Assembly (NCBI GenBank): GCA_964017185.1
Contig: OZ024871.1
Coordinates: 24,404,488 to 24,468,487 of the forward strand
Length of the DNA: 64,000 nucleotides
DNA from: Rugalucina vietnamica
Lineage: Eukaryota > Mollusca > Bivalvia > Lucinida > Lucinidae
Direction: 5' to 3'
Part shown: piece after piece, positions 38,104 to 47,907 of the stretch
Layout: each line of letters starts with the position of its first letter
How positions within the stretch are numbered: the stretch's first letter is position 1
The notes under the pieces: model-generated
Seen by the model: the letters and a program-made list of their open reading frames with translations, nothing else
What the model was told of the DNA's origin: nothing
The model's database searches: none
Made by a program: the position numbers and the translations under genes

Positions 38104-38556
38104 TTTTTTTTTTATTTATGATTATTATGGGGAAATGACCATCCAATTTATGTGTAATATTGTTTTTTACATTTAGTTGGCTTTTTTGATCCGATATTTA
38201 TATAAAATAATTTGGTCAATATTTTTGACTTGAAGTGATTAATCTTACAAAAAGGATCAACGGAGCCATATGGAGGCAAACGTGATGCATACTAATTTCC
38301 AGATTTCACACACCATCTGAATGATGAAGCAAGTCTTATCTACAGGTGGCAACATGCAGATATCAAACATAAATTGTGCAAATGATATGCTGTTACTGAT
38401 TAACAGATTTTACAGCTTTAATTAGCAGATGCTCTGGGAAATATGAGGACATGTACATGTTTCATGGCTCAGAACTTACAACAGCATTTAAAATAAATAA
38501 ATATGCATCCATTCTTACTCTAATTCAGACTATAATGATTTTTAATATCCTAAAAG
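38104..38556. other. Intergenic, no feature recognised
   Basis: AT-rich sequence with stops in all frames; no repeat shared with the rest of the window was seen. Confidence 0.5.
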
Positions 38557-38607
38557 GGGTTATAAATAAAGTATAACTGTTAAACAGTTATACTTTATTT
38601 ATAACCC
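38557..38607. repeat. 51-bp perfect palindrome
   Basis: Arms of 25 bp, GGGTTATAAATAAAGTATAA continuing to CTGTT, are exact reverse complements around a single A at 38,582. It is followed by CAATAGATCCTTTGGAAGCA, a motif that recurs at 56,165 and 56,547. It could form a strong hairpin or cruciform. Confidence 0.9.
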
Positions 38608-38968
38608 AATAGATCCTTTGGAAGCAGTAAAACAGTCTAGAAATTAAATACTCATATTCCCAAAAAGACCAGTAATTATATTACTGCAAAGAGGAACTTC
38701 ATAAGGTATTATCAGATTAAATACTAATATTCTCACTGGTCTCAAAGTTACCAAACATATTTTGACTTCAATGAAAGTAACATGGGCCTGCACATCTAGG
38801 CAGACTGGTCACTGTATCCCCCCTTACTTTAATATAATAGTTTATCAAGTAACAAAATTGTTTATTTCTTGGTTTGAGTTCATTATGCTTCTGAGCCAAA
38901 ATAGTTACGCTGCTTTACAATAAAGCCTAATGTGCCAGGTACATGTACCCATGCAACTGCTGATCATA
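38608..38968. other. Intergenic, no gene recognised
   Basis: AT-rich single-copy-looking sequence. Apart from the short GATCCTTTGGAAGCAGT motif at its left edge, nothing was recognised. Confidence 0.45.
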
Positions 38969-38973
38969 ATAAT

Positions 38974-39197
38974 CACACTATTAGCGGCAATGTGGAATGT
39001 GTGGTTTTATACAAAACTGCGTTCCTGACTGCGAAAAAAGGCGTTTTAGATTGCCAAAAAGCACCTGTTGGCAATCAAGAACATTCAATATACGTTCTAC
39101 ATCGTCCTTTTGGCAATCTGAAACGCCTTTTTATGGCAATCTAGAACTCTTTTTGTTTATCGAAATGGTTGCTCGCGATTGCCGCTAATACAGTGTG
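38974..39197. mobile_element. 224-bp MITE with 5-bp target duplication
   Basis: Terminal inverted repeats CACACTATTAGCGGCAAT and, on the other strand, CACACTGTATTAGCGGCAAT (a 2-bp gap in the left copy). ATAAT flanks both ends (38,969-38,973 and 39,198-39,202) as a 5-bp target duplication. An internal inverted repeat (AAAAAAGGCGTTTTAGATTG at 39,034 against CAATCTGAAACGCCTTTTT at 39,115) adds a second hairpin. The first 20 bases match the ends of the 2,054-bp element at 46,908-48,961, so both belong to one DNA transposon family. No coding capacity. Confidence 0.88.
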
Positions 39198-39202
39198 ATA
39201 AT

Positions 39203-39786
39203 GCTTGTTTTCATCACGTATTTCTCTTATCCCTATTTAAAACCATATTCTGTATATACAAAGTTGTACAGCCTGGTCTTTGCTAACTTTTACTTGGTTT
39301 GTATCTTTATCTAGGTAAAAACAAACATCAGGTTTTCTTGCCTAATTTCCAGCAAACTTTGAATCATGGTAATTTACTGTCACATATAAAGACATCATAT
39401 AACAGCACTTGAAATTTTAGATGTACACATTCATTGCCAACGTCAAATCTAGTGGACAGAGTATGTAGTGGCTCTCTTGATCCTCCTGTGAAAAACATCC
39501 TTATTATATCATTTTCATGTGGAAACGTAATTAAGATAATAGATAAAACTGAAATGCCAAATGTACACTCAAGATCTTTAAAAATGCAAAAAAAAAGTAT
39601 TTTTGGCACAAGTGACATTTTTAGTCTTCCATTACAGGTGAAAGTAATTGTACTAGCAGCTAGCTCCTCTTCTATTTTTTACATGAAATCCACAACTTTA
39701 AAGGCACTGACCACCCCTAGCAATAAAAAGCCATTCTACACTTTTTGCCAATGTGGCGTCTCTTTGAATTAATGAACAAAAATATT
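39203..39786. other. Intergenic; weak open frames only
   Basis: A 112-codon frame (39,434-39,772) and an antisense 84-codon frame overlap here. Neither shows a recognisable domain or splice context, so no gene is called. Confidence 0.45.
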
Positions 39787-39925
39787 TTGTTTGTTGTTTG
39801 TTTGTGTGATGCTTTACATCCCAGTCAGCAGCAATGGTCATGTTGGGACGTTGCCTTCATTTTATGGGACTTTTACCCAACATTAGGATGTCATGACACT
39901 CAAAATGTGCTTCATAAACATAATA
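39787..39925 (-). mobile_element. SINE fragment (GGGACGTAAA-tail family)
   Basis: Shares GATGCTTTACATCCCAGTCA, TTTTACCCAACATTAGGATG and TCATGACACTCAAAATGTGC with the copies at 34,701 and 47,908; GTTTGTTGTTTGTTTGTG at its left is the tail on the opposite strand. The head is missing. Confidence 0.65.
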
Positions 39926-41379
39926 TTTTACCATTTCACATGAAGCTTGTGGTTATCCATATTATGCACCAGTCATTTGTATCCCCAGCACCACAAGGGC
40001 CAAGGCGGGTTTTTAACTTTTCAATTTTTAAAGCCCTGCTAAAAGCCTGGCACTGCGGGATCAGATTTGTGGAAAGCCCCGTCTCCCCGGAGGCTAACAA
40101 TAATTTCGAAGTTACAACATCGGAGAGTTGTTCTGATGAAACTGAACTCTGAGAGAGGGCCTTGAATTTCTGTATGTAAATGTACAGGTACATTTGCATA
40201 TTAAATAAGGACCATAAAAATAATAAAAAGTTAAAAATATGTGACCGTGTGTTGGTGGTAAATTAAAACCCGAGCATATCCCCGGCACTGCTTGGACTCA
40301 TAAGAGGTTAAATCCTGGCACTTTAGCCCCACCATGTCCCTGCTATCTTCCACCCTAGGGGGATCGTGGATACAAATGTTACTGGTACATTATAAAAAAA
40401 ACAACACTTTTAGTTTTGTCTCTCTATTAACCATTCTACGGGTCTTGGGTAATGAATTAAGTCAGGCACAACTGAGCTTTACAAACTTGGCGAGATTTAT
40501 GTGATGTCATATTTGCCATTGTTCAACTATTCGGCACCTCAGCGGTCCCTCCCAGGCTATTAGGACAGTGAAAGGTTGACGCCCGTCTGACCAACCAAAT
40601 TTTTTATGTCAAGGCACTAATGTCTCTCGAGAAGTGACGTCATGGCACTAAATTACGTCGAAATTACGTTGACAATGACAATTCAGACAAGCTAGCATCA
40701 TTGCCAGACAATCATAGCAACAGTACTGGCTAAACTTTTGCTTTAAATGAGAAAGTGATGCTCTGTATGAATAAAACAGTAGGAGTTGCGCACACAAGGT
40801 ATATACTACCATAGGGGGGCGGAAGGACGGAAAGCCGAACACTATGTCCTCTGCTTTTCTACGAAAAGGTTGGGGACAAAAAACAAGAAGTGTTGTCAAT
40901 AGAAACTAAACATGTTTATCAAATCCTTTGGAATACTTCAATTTAACATACATGTACATGATATTTCAAATTCAATATTTTATAGTTTAAACGTTGATTA
41001 CGGCTCAACCCCATTAGATGATCGTGATGATACTGGGACACATAAAATATGCATACATGTAGTTTACAAAACAAGTATGGATAATCAGAGCCAATTCAGT
41101 TATAACATTTGACTTTTTTTTATTTTTCTATTTTTTTTTCTTTCTTAATATTTTTTTATTATTTTTTATTTCTTATTTTTCAATTAAAGAAAAAAAGCAC
41201 AATTTTCAGAAAGAATGTAGTAAAAAAAATCCCAGAAAAATAGATAACAGAACAAGTTAATATTAAAATCTGTAGGTTTATAACAAGGTGGATAATTTTC
41301 ATGAAATTGTTGTTACATTGTCAATTATCATTAATTTTCACCAATTAAACCCAAACAGAGACCAGATGTTATGTCTGGT
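39926..41379. other. Intergenic, no supported gene
   Basis: Contains a single TGACGTCA motif at 40,635 and A/T homopolymer-rich DNA at 41,111-41,240. Short open frames (up to 87 codons on either strand) show no recognisable domain. Confidence 0.4.
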
Positions 41380-41478
41380 CATCACTTTACCTGGTCAGCA
41401 TTTTAGTCACTTTGGTCAGCTTTTGGTTTGGTCAGCAGTCAGCAAGTCAGCAGGTAAAAGTCAGCGTTTTAGTCAGAC
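41380..41478. repeat. GGTCAGC-rich low-complexity leader
   Basis: GGTCAGC or GTCAG recurs about nine times in 100 bp. It joins retrotransposon sequence abruptly at about 41,480 and marks the 5' truncation point of the element. Confidence 0.6.
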
Positions 41479-41480
41479 CC

Positions 41481-42119
41481 CTAATGCCATTTCTTTCATT
41501 ATGTGGCGGTTTGGTATTGCAATTTTAAACTATCTAGATGATTTGGCAGGAGCTGAAAAGAAAGATAATGCTTTGTTTGCTTATGGTTGTTTAGGAAGAG
41601 TTTTGGAGAAATGTGGCATTGAGGAATCGCCTGAGAAATCTTGTCCTCCTTCAGAAATAATGGTATTTCTAGGTGTTCTTTTCAACACTATAACTATGAC
41701 TGTGGAAGTCACACCTCAACGCTTGACTGAAATTAGAAGTTTGATAGAGCAGTGGCTTGAAAAAGATTCTGCTACTTTGAAAGAGATTCAGTCTCTGTTA
41801 GGCAAATTAAATTTTGTCGCAGCTTGTGTACGGCCAAGTAGAATTTTTGTTTCTAGAATGTTAAATTGGCTAAGATCCATTTATCACTCTTCTAATAGTC
41901 AGCATTCAATTCCTGATGAGGTAAGAAAAGATTTACTATGGTGGCATAAATTTTTGCCAATTTACAATGGAATCTCTTTAATGGAATATGATGAATGGTC
42001 TGTTGTTTTTTCCAGTGATAGTTGTTTGACAGGATGTGGAGGATTCTGGAATGGAAATTATTTTCATATACAGTTTCCTACAAGTATACTTCAGATGAAA
42101 CTTAAAAAAATTTTTTGTT
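41481..42119 (+). pseudogene. Ngaro/DIRS reverse transcriptase and start of RNase H (truncated)
   Basis: This encodes the palm of a DIRS-order reverse transcriptase: the catalytic YLDD is at 41,531-41,542, followed by AGAEKKDNALFAYGCLG, a CPPSEIMVFLGVLF segment and the LLGKLNFVAACVRPSRIFVS connection typical of DIRS/Ngaro RT. RNase H begins at FSSDSCLTGCGGFW (first acidic residue). The frame is open throughout. It is broken at both ends: about the first half of RT is absent upstream of 41,480, where it abuts GGTCAGC-rich DNA, and the SE1 insertion starting near 42,120 stops the frame. Residues before about 41,480 in the open frame are not RT. It would copy element RNA in an active relative; this copy cannot. 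Confidence 0.88.
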
Positions 42120-42334
42120 CTGTTGATGCCTTATGTATGTTTTCTTATTTTTAGTTAAGTTAAGGTAACTGAGTGGCCACCTATTGGGAAAATAGCTGCT
42201 CATTCGGCTTACGATATGTTTCATGGTATAAGTACCTGACTGTTAATTTGGTTTTTTTCCCACCTTGGTTTTTGGAGTGGGAATCTTTTTCTGATTGCGC
42301 CTTTTCCTGATCTTTGCCTACTTGTACCTTTTCA
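42120..42334 (+). mobile_element. SE1 element inserted in the RNase H region
   Basis: About 215 bp from GTTCTGTTGATGCCTTATG to CTACTTGTACCTTTT, almost identical to the satellite-borne copy at 31,098. It lies between the first RNase H acidic segment and the conserved ITALEIL segment, adds stops and shifts the frame (the two halves are in different frames). It therefore landed after the retrotransposon. Confidence 0.88.
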
Positions 42335-42698
42335 TATTACTGCTTTGGAAATTTTGTCAGTGGTTTTATGTTTAAAACTATGGGGCAAATTTTTCAAAGG
42401 GCAGAGAATATTAGTACTGTGTGATAATCAAGCAGTCTCTCAGGTTATTTGTTCTGGTAAAAGCAGATCATTATTTCTGCAAAATGCTTTGAGAGAAATT
42501 TGCTTCTTAGCTGCTGTAAATGAGTTTCAACTGAAAGGACAATTTATTCAGGGGTCCTCAAATATTTTTTCAGACATTTTATCACGTTGGCACTTACACA
42601 GTGACAGTGAAGAAAGGTTTTTGGAACTGACTAGTGATTATGTTCTTCATGAACACAAGGTAGAATCAGATATGTTTAATTTTATAAATGATTGGTAA
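42335..42698 (+). pseudogene. Ngaro RNase H, C-terminal part
   Basis: Open frame with HITALEILSVVLCLKLWGKF (second acidic residue), LVLCDNQAVSQVICSGKSRS (third) and NIFSDILSRWHL (last), the usual RNase H series of DIRS-order RT proteins. It ends at TAA 42,696-42,698. It is separated from its N-terminal part by the SE1 insertion and lies in a different frame. No methyltransferase-like domain follows, as in Ngaro. Confidence 0.85.
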
Positions 42699-42700
42699 TC

Positions 42701-43680
42701 ATTTTTGTTTCAGATTGTCAGTTACAAAATTTAAGACAAGACTTAAAGACATCTACTAAAGCAGCATATGCCGAAGGTTCTAGAAGAAATCTGAAAGTTC
42801 AGTGGGAATCATTCTTGTTATTTTGTACATATTTCAGTTTTGTTAGTTTGCCAGCTTCAACAGAAACTGCAATTGTTTGCTCAATTTTTAAGCAGAACTT
42901 TCAAGGCTACAGATTCAATCAAAAATTATATAGCTGGAGTAAAAACCATGCATCTCCTTTTGGGTTTTAAAGTAGATCATATCAATAATTTCATATTAAA
43001 TTTGTCCATTAAGGGAATGGCAAAACTCAAACCCTATTGTATTAAACAAGCAGCACCTATGACACCTGAAATTTTGTTTCAGTTAGCTAGTGTAATGGAT
43101 TTTAAAAATCCAGATTCTGTTGTCTATTGGTGTTTGTTTTTGTTCGCCTTTTTTCTGCTGGCTAGAAAGTCTAATTTAGTTCCTACTTCTACCAATGATT
43201 TATCAAGTAAGCGGTTTTTAATGAAAAAGAATGTGGAAGTTCATAAATCTTTTTTAATAGTTAACCTTACTTGGACAAAAACAATACAAACTGGTGAAAG
43301 GGTTTTGCAAATGCCTCTTGTTCCAATTAAAGGTAGCATACTATGTCCGGTTAGGGCTTATAAGAAAATGTGCAAGTTAATTCCTTCTTCAGATGAATCT
43401 CCTCTTTTTGTTTTATCAAATAATAAGATAGTGTCTTACAACATGTTTCAGAGAAAATTACGATTCCTCTTACAAAATGCAGGATTGGATTCTGCAAAGT
43501 ATAGTACACATTCGTTTCGTAGAGGTAGTACTACTCTACTGTTTAGAGCTGAAGTTCCAGCAGATCAAATACAATTAATGGGTGATTGGCGTTCAGACGC
43601 TTATAAAAATATCTTTCTTATGATTTATCTGACAAGATCAAGATTTCTAAAGTTATGAGTAAATTTATAAATTCATCATA
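42701..43680 (+). pseudogene. Ngaro tyrosine recombinase, two frameshifts
   Basis: Tyrosine recombinases of DIRS-order elements integrate the circular DNA copy without a target duplication. The N-terminal SAM-like part (TKAAYAEGSRRNLKVQWESF) is in one frame and the rest in another; the switch lies at about 42,865-42,885. The catalytic part has box I ARKSNLVP (near 43,161), box II HSFRRGS (43,509-43,529) and GDWRSDAY (43,581-43,604). After AYK the frame slips in a run of A residues (43,605-43,609), so the nucleophile tyrosine region is read out of frame and the protein ends in an unrelated tail. A one-base loss in the A run would explain this. The copy is inactive as read. Confidence 0.85.
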
Positions 43681-43824
43681 GTCAGTTCCATAGGACAAAA
43701 CCGATTAATCAACACAAGTATGTGAAGAAAAATGAGATGCCACTGTCTTTGAAGGTTGTTCAGTAGGATAAGTTATTTTAAGTGTATATAAATGGGAATA
43801 GTTTTCAGTATGTAACTGGATATT
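43681..43824. other. Retrotransposon internal spacer
   Basis: AT-rich untranslated stretch between the recombinase and the tandem repeat block. Confidence 0.5.
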
Positions 43825-44520
43825 TTTACATGTGCGGTGCGTTTTGTGAAGGTTATGTTTCTTTTTGACATTTTTCATATTTTTCTTTCCAGTTACCTTT
43901 TACCAGTTCCAAGTGAGGTTAATTAATGCTCTATGATATGTGATAAATTCATAGCATTAATTTGGTTTGAATGGTATGATTAGTGTTAATTTGAGATATT
44001 TCTTTCTTGCAGTGGTCAGTTATCCAAAATTGTGTTTTACAGTTGATTATATGTATTTAGTAGTTTCACTTAGTGGTGCATTATGTGAAAGTTGTGTTTC
44101 TTTTTGACATTTTTCATATTTTTCTTTCCAGTTACCTTTTACCAGTTCCAAGTGAGGTTAATTAATGCTCTATGATATGTGATAAATTCATAGCATTAAT
44201 TTGGTTTGAATGGTATGATTAGTGTTAATTTGAGATATTTCTTTCTTGCAGTGGTCAGTTATCCAGAATTGTGTTTTACAGTTGATTATATGTATTTAGT
44301 AGTTTCACTTAGTGGTGCATTATGTGAAAGTTGTGTTTCTTTTTGACATTTTTCATATTTTTCTTTCCAGTTACCTTTTACCAGTTCCAAGTGAGGTTAA
44401 TTAATGTTCTATGATATGTGATAAATTCATAGCATTAATTTGGATTGAGGGGTATGATTGGTGTTAATTTGAGATATTTCTTTCTTGCACAGGTCTGTAA
44501 CCAAGAATTTGGTACTCATA
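43825..44520 (+). repeat. 239-bp tandem repeat inside the retrotransposon
   Basis: Nearly three units with a 239-bp period: TTTTTGACATTTTTCATATT occurs at 43,862, 44,101 and 44,340. Units 1 and 2 are nearly identical and unit 3 diverges toward its end. Each unit holds two acceptor-like sites, TTTTTCTTTCCAG before TTACCTTTTACC and TTTCTTTCTTGCA(G/C) near its end. The block lies just upstream of the SGNH frame. Confidence 0.9.
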
Positions 44521-44581
44521 TTTGTATTTTGCCAGTTTAGTTTTATGTTTTAGTATGAATGTTCAATTTTGTCTGTTACAG

Positions 44582-45108
44582 AATGCCGAAGAGTTCTAAT
44601 AGTAGGCGATTCCATAATTAAAGATGTTGCTCCAATTGCTGGTGTCACCCTGAAAGCATATCCTGGTGCTTCAATTGGTTATTTAACATTACTGTTCTCT
44701 AATGGAGACATTGATTTGACCAATTATGACTTTTTAATAATTCATGTTGGCACAAATAATATTGATAAAGGTCACTCCTTTGGGTCTATTGTTTCTGATT
44801 ATGGAAATTTAGTTGCTCAAATTAGGAAGAAGAAACCTTCTATTAGGATTATAATGTCACCAATTTTGCCTCGACCTAAGGATCATTCTGTAACAGAAAA
44901 GAAAATTTTTGACGTGAACAAAGAGCTTAGAACTGTCATGGCAAAAGATATGAATTTTCATTTCATTCGCTCTTATAGAATGTTCTCCAAGTTTGGTACA
45001 TACAGACGTTATTTATATGCCAAAAAAGATCAAGGACTACATTTAAATACTGAAGGATCTAATAGATTGAGGTATTTCTTTTTGAGAGTTATCTCTACAT
45101 TAGATTAA
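44582..45108 (+). CDS. SGNH/GDSL hydrolase domain ORF of the Ngaro-like element
   Basis: An intact frame of about 176 codons. The SGNH blocks are clear (numbering from the TTG at 44,569): block I VGDSIIKDV (Ser15), block II glycine in YPGAS, block III GTNNID (Asn63/64) and block V DQGLHLN (Asp154, His158), giving a complete catalytic triad. SGNH hydrolases cleave esters, and such domains are known in some tyrosine-recombinase retrotransposons and LINEs; their role there is unknown. No in-frame ATG lies upstream of block I; the frame instead begins after TTTTGTCTGTTACAG, a good splice acceptor, so it is probably an exon joined to an upstream element ORF. Position between recombinase and B1, with AT-rich codon use like the rest of the element, supports element rather than host origin. 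Stop TAA at 45,106-45,108. Confidence 0.82.
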
Positions 45109-45372
45109 TTGCTCAGTACATTTTGAATGCATTTTCAGTGTGAGCTTTTGCCAACAAGCAAGTCTGGAGGTCTGTATGTATAAAGTTTATTTGGGCTTCA
45201 TTCGATGATTTCGGCAGACAGTGATTGGTTTTAGTCTGTGAAGTACCTGTATTTCAAGAATTTGAAGGTAAGATGCTTGTTTGTGTCTGTTTTTGTTTAG
45301 CGATTAACTGCAGTTGCTGTCTTCTGATCCTTCGTTTAGCCCGAATTTTGTGTTTTGTTGGGCCTTCGGTTT
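45109..45372 (+). other. Retrotransposon 3' untranslated region
   Basis: Non-coding sequence between the SGNH stop and repeat B1; no feature recognised. Confidence 0.5.
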
Positions 45373-45635
45373 GGCGGATGGTGGAATATTTAATTCTTTA
45401 AATGATTACTAAGACAATGATTGTAAGATAAACATTAATTGCATTTATTTCATTTGATCATTGAAGAATTATATATATATATATATTATTTGTCACCACA
45501 TTAATTTGATTTGATATGTACTCTATGGCACAATTAAATTTTCCATATTGACATCTATGGTTCATTTAAATTATCACCTTTCGAGTCTGCTAGCTTGCAT
45601 TATATATTTGTAGTTAGATAACTGACGAAATAATT
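45373..45635 (+). repeat. Split direct repeat B1
   Basis: 263 bp from GGCGGATGGTGGAATATTTA to CTGACGAAATAATT, about 97% identical by eye to B2 (46,282-46,540). The main difference is the length of an AT run. Confidence 0.9.
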
Positions 45636-46281
45636 GACCAATTTTTATTCATAAAAATGCTTAATTATTAGGAAGAACTTTTCACGAAAGGCATCTCTTG
45701 TATTGATCTTTGTAACACTGTTTCCCATTGGTTGTGGTTTGACAAAGAGCTGGTATTTAAGGGAAATTTTCCCGCTCACGCGCACAGTTTTGAAATTTTT
45801 GTCACAGTTTGTGGTTTATGTGGTGACAGAACTTAGAAAAATTAACCCAAATCCCACCCTCCCTCATTTCGAAGGTCTTTTGCTTATTTGTGTTTTGTAT
45901 GTTTATTGTTTATTTTCATTAATTGAATTATTCATTCAAGTTTTGAATGGATTTGCTTAATTGAAATTGTTTTGAAAAATTTCAAAGCAATACTATAGTA
46001 ACTTTTGATTGATTATTTGAACTACATGTTTTTACATCTAGATAGATACTGATGATTCATGGAAGTTAATGGTTCAGAATAGTGAATACTCATATGATTA
46101 TCAAAGTTCAATACATATTTTCATTGGAATAAGATCTGAGTGGTGAGGATTCAAGTGTTGTTTATTAATTAGCTGTGATAAGAACTGGACTGTGATATTA
46201 AGAGAAAAAGACTTACGTTTAGTAAGTTATGAACTTACTTGAGTGAAAGTTAATTATGACTATGGACTTTGAGAGATTAAA
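45636..46281 (+). repeat. Split direct repeat A2 (internal half)
   Basis: The 646 bp between B1 and B2. In Ngaro elements this segment equals the 5' terminal A1 repeat, which this copy has lost. It contains GGTATTTAAGGGAAATTTTC near 45,752, a possible TATA-like core promoter, but this is inference. The 85-codon ORF at 45,703 has no known domain. Confidence 0.7.
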
Positions 46282-46540
46282 GGCGGATGGTGGAATATTT
46301 AATTCTTTAAATGATTACTAAGACAATGATTGTAAGATAAACATTAATTGCATTTATTTCATTTGATCATTGAAGAATTATTTATATATATTATTTGTCA
46401 CCACATTAATTTGATTTGATATATACTCTATGGCACAATTAAATTTTCCATATTGACATCTATAGTTCATTTAAATTATCACCTTTCGAGTCTGCTAGCT
46501 TGCATTATATATTTGTAGTTAGATAACTGACGAAATAATT
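46282..46540 (+). repeat. Split direct repeat B2 (3' terminus)
   Basis: Second copy of B, ending CTGACGAAATAATT at 46,540; sequence after this no longer matches B1. No target duplication, as expected for recombinase-mediated insertion. Confidence 0.9.
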
Positions 46541-46902
46541 ATATGATAATGACATATTCCGTTGATACAAATTGTTATTTTAATAACTAAATGGGAACAT
46601 GCTATAAATCTTGCGTCTTGAGCTCGCTCAAGCTCATTATTAGCACAATGACTGGCAGGTTGCGATGACTGAGGTGCTAAAATTCCAGTCCATTAGGAGC
46701 GGTAGTTTCACCTTTTTCAGAGTCCCGTGTCCCGTGATCTTTGCTCTCGTTGGCGAAAAGCAGTCTATAACGTTTGCGTCTAACACGTTCGTGAGCAAGT
46801 TGTGATTGAGCCTTCTTTCTGAGTTTCCTGGCCTCAACACATGAAGTCTTGTCTGGATAACGTGGTTCACTTTTAGCGGGAGTATTTTATCTTGTTTTGC
46901 CG
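46541..46902. other. Intergenic between two mobile elements
   Basis: About 360 bp. A 76-codon reverse-strand frame (46,640-46,870) has no recognised domain and no splice context, so no gene is called. Confidence 0.45.
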
Positions 46903-47021
46903 GAAATCACACCGTATTAGCGGCAAAACAGAACGCACTATAAGATCGCAGAACGCCGACCTTTTTGACAGGTTCGTGTTGAGGGTAAGATTATTATTCT
47001 ATTTTTTTTTCATGGGAATTA

Positions 47022-47024
47022 AAG

Positions 47025-47062
<38 letters not shown>

Positions 47063-47300
47063 TTATTCAATTCCAATAGCCCGACAGGACTTTGAGGATA
47101 CAACAATTATACATAAAACATGACAGACAGTACATGGTTATACAGAGCAATACATATGAAAATAGTTGATATCATGATAACATATACTTTTAAGAAATTT
47201 AGACAAAAGGCATGTAAGCAAAGGTGAGTATGTCATTAGTTGAAGGCGATTTCTAAGATGTACATTTGTTTTTCCTGTCCAAAAATTCCTCATTTGAATC
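47022..47300 (-). mobile_element. (AAGT)n tract and probable LINE 3' tail
   Basis: About ten AAGT repeats (47,022-47,060) abut TTTATTCAATTCCAATAGCC. Read on the reverse strand this becomes GGCTATTGGAATTGAATAAA followed by a simple-repeat tail, a layout common at 3' ends of non-LTR retrotransposons. No RT frame is attached. Confidence 0.5.
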
Positions 47301-47654
47301 TGGAAAATAACAGTTTTCTTTCGGTTTATTCACTTTTTGAACACAAAACTAACAAATATGTTTGATTATGTGTCTTCTCTGATATGATTCAATCGTTTAC
47401 GAGGCAGAAATATAAAATTAGATCGTTTATGCTTATTCTGTGTGCATTAAATACATTTGATCTGATATGTTTAAAGCGCTGTGTCTGTTTGGACATATAG
47501 TGTATATGATACTTTGGCAATGGAGAACGCCAGTGGTAGCAATTACAGAACGCCAAAATTAAATACATTGGACAATTTAGGAAGAATAATAATGAAGCTT
47601 CTGGACTACGTTTTTACAAGTTATATATACATGTATTCTCCATATATTGTTTCG

Positions 47655-47795
47655 GTTCGCCATTCGCATGTCTTGTGAGAACCAGGGACTAATTTCCCTC
47701 CAGATGCAGCAACCCCTGGAGAAGTATTGTCAATATGGCATGTCAACAGTAAACCATTCTGATTCAGATTCAAAGCCTTGCCGTGTCGGTCTGAC
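47655..47795. mobile_element. Interspersed repeat SE2, copy 1
   Basis: Contains TGAGAACCAGGGACTAATTT, CCCCTGGAGAAGTATTGTCA and AGTAAACCATTCTGATTCAG, shared in the same order with copies at 49,428 and 57,350. Class not determined. Confidence 0.7.
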
Positions 47796-47907
47796 GGGAC
47801 AGCATTACATTTTAATTTCAGTTTTAAATGTTTGAACAACAATGTAGATCTAGCTAAAATTTTACATGGTAAGATTCTGTTGATACACATGGAATGTTGC
47901 AATAACG

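Larger units (their letters stand above)
41481..46540 (+). mobile_element. Ngaro-like tyrosine-recombinase retrotransposon, 5' truncated
   Basis: Order of parts: RT C-terminal half, RNase H (split by SE1), tyrosine recombinase, 239-bp tandem repeats, SGNH hydrolase frame, B1, A2, B2. Split direct repeats, a recombinase in place of a DDE integrase and no methyltransferase domain between RNase H and recombinase fit the Ngaro group of the DIRS order. The first half of RT, gag and the A1 repeat are missing at the left. Frameshifts and an insertion make the RT and recombinase inactive here; the SGNH frame is intact. Confidence 0.85.

Noticed and set aside
39434..39772. 112-codon ORF as a possible exon
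   Set aside because: No recognisable domain or convincing splice sites, and an antisense frame of similar quality overlaps it.
41288..41480. The first ~64 codons of the open frame before the RT as RT N-terminus
   Set aside because: They are read from GGTCAGC-rich low-complexity DNA and lack any DIRS RT block.
44569..45108. SGNH hydrolase as an independent host gene
   Set aside because: It sits between the recombinase and the B1 repeat, has no own start codon and has the same AT-rich codon use as the element. SGNH domains are known in recombinase retrotransposons.
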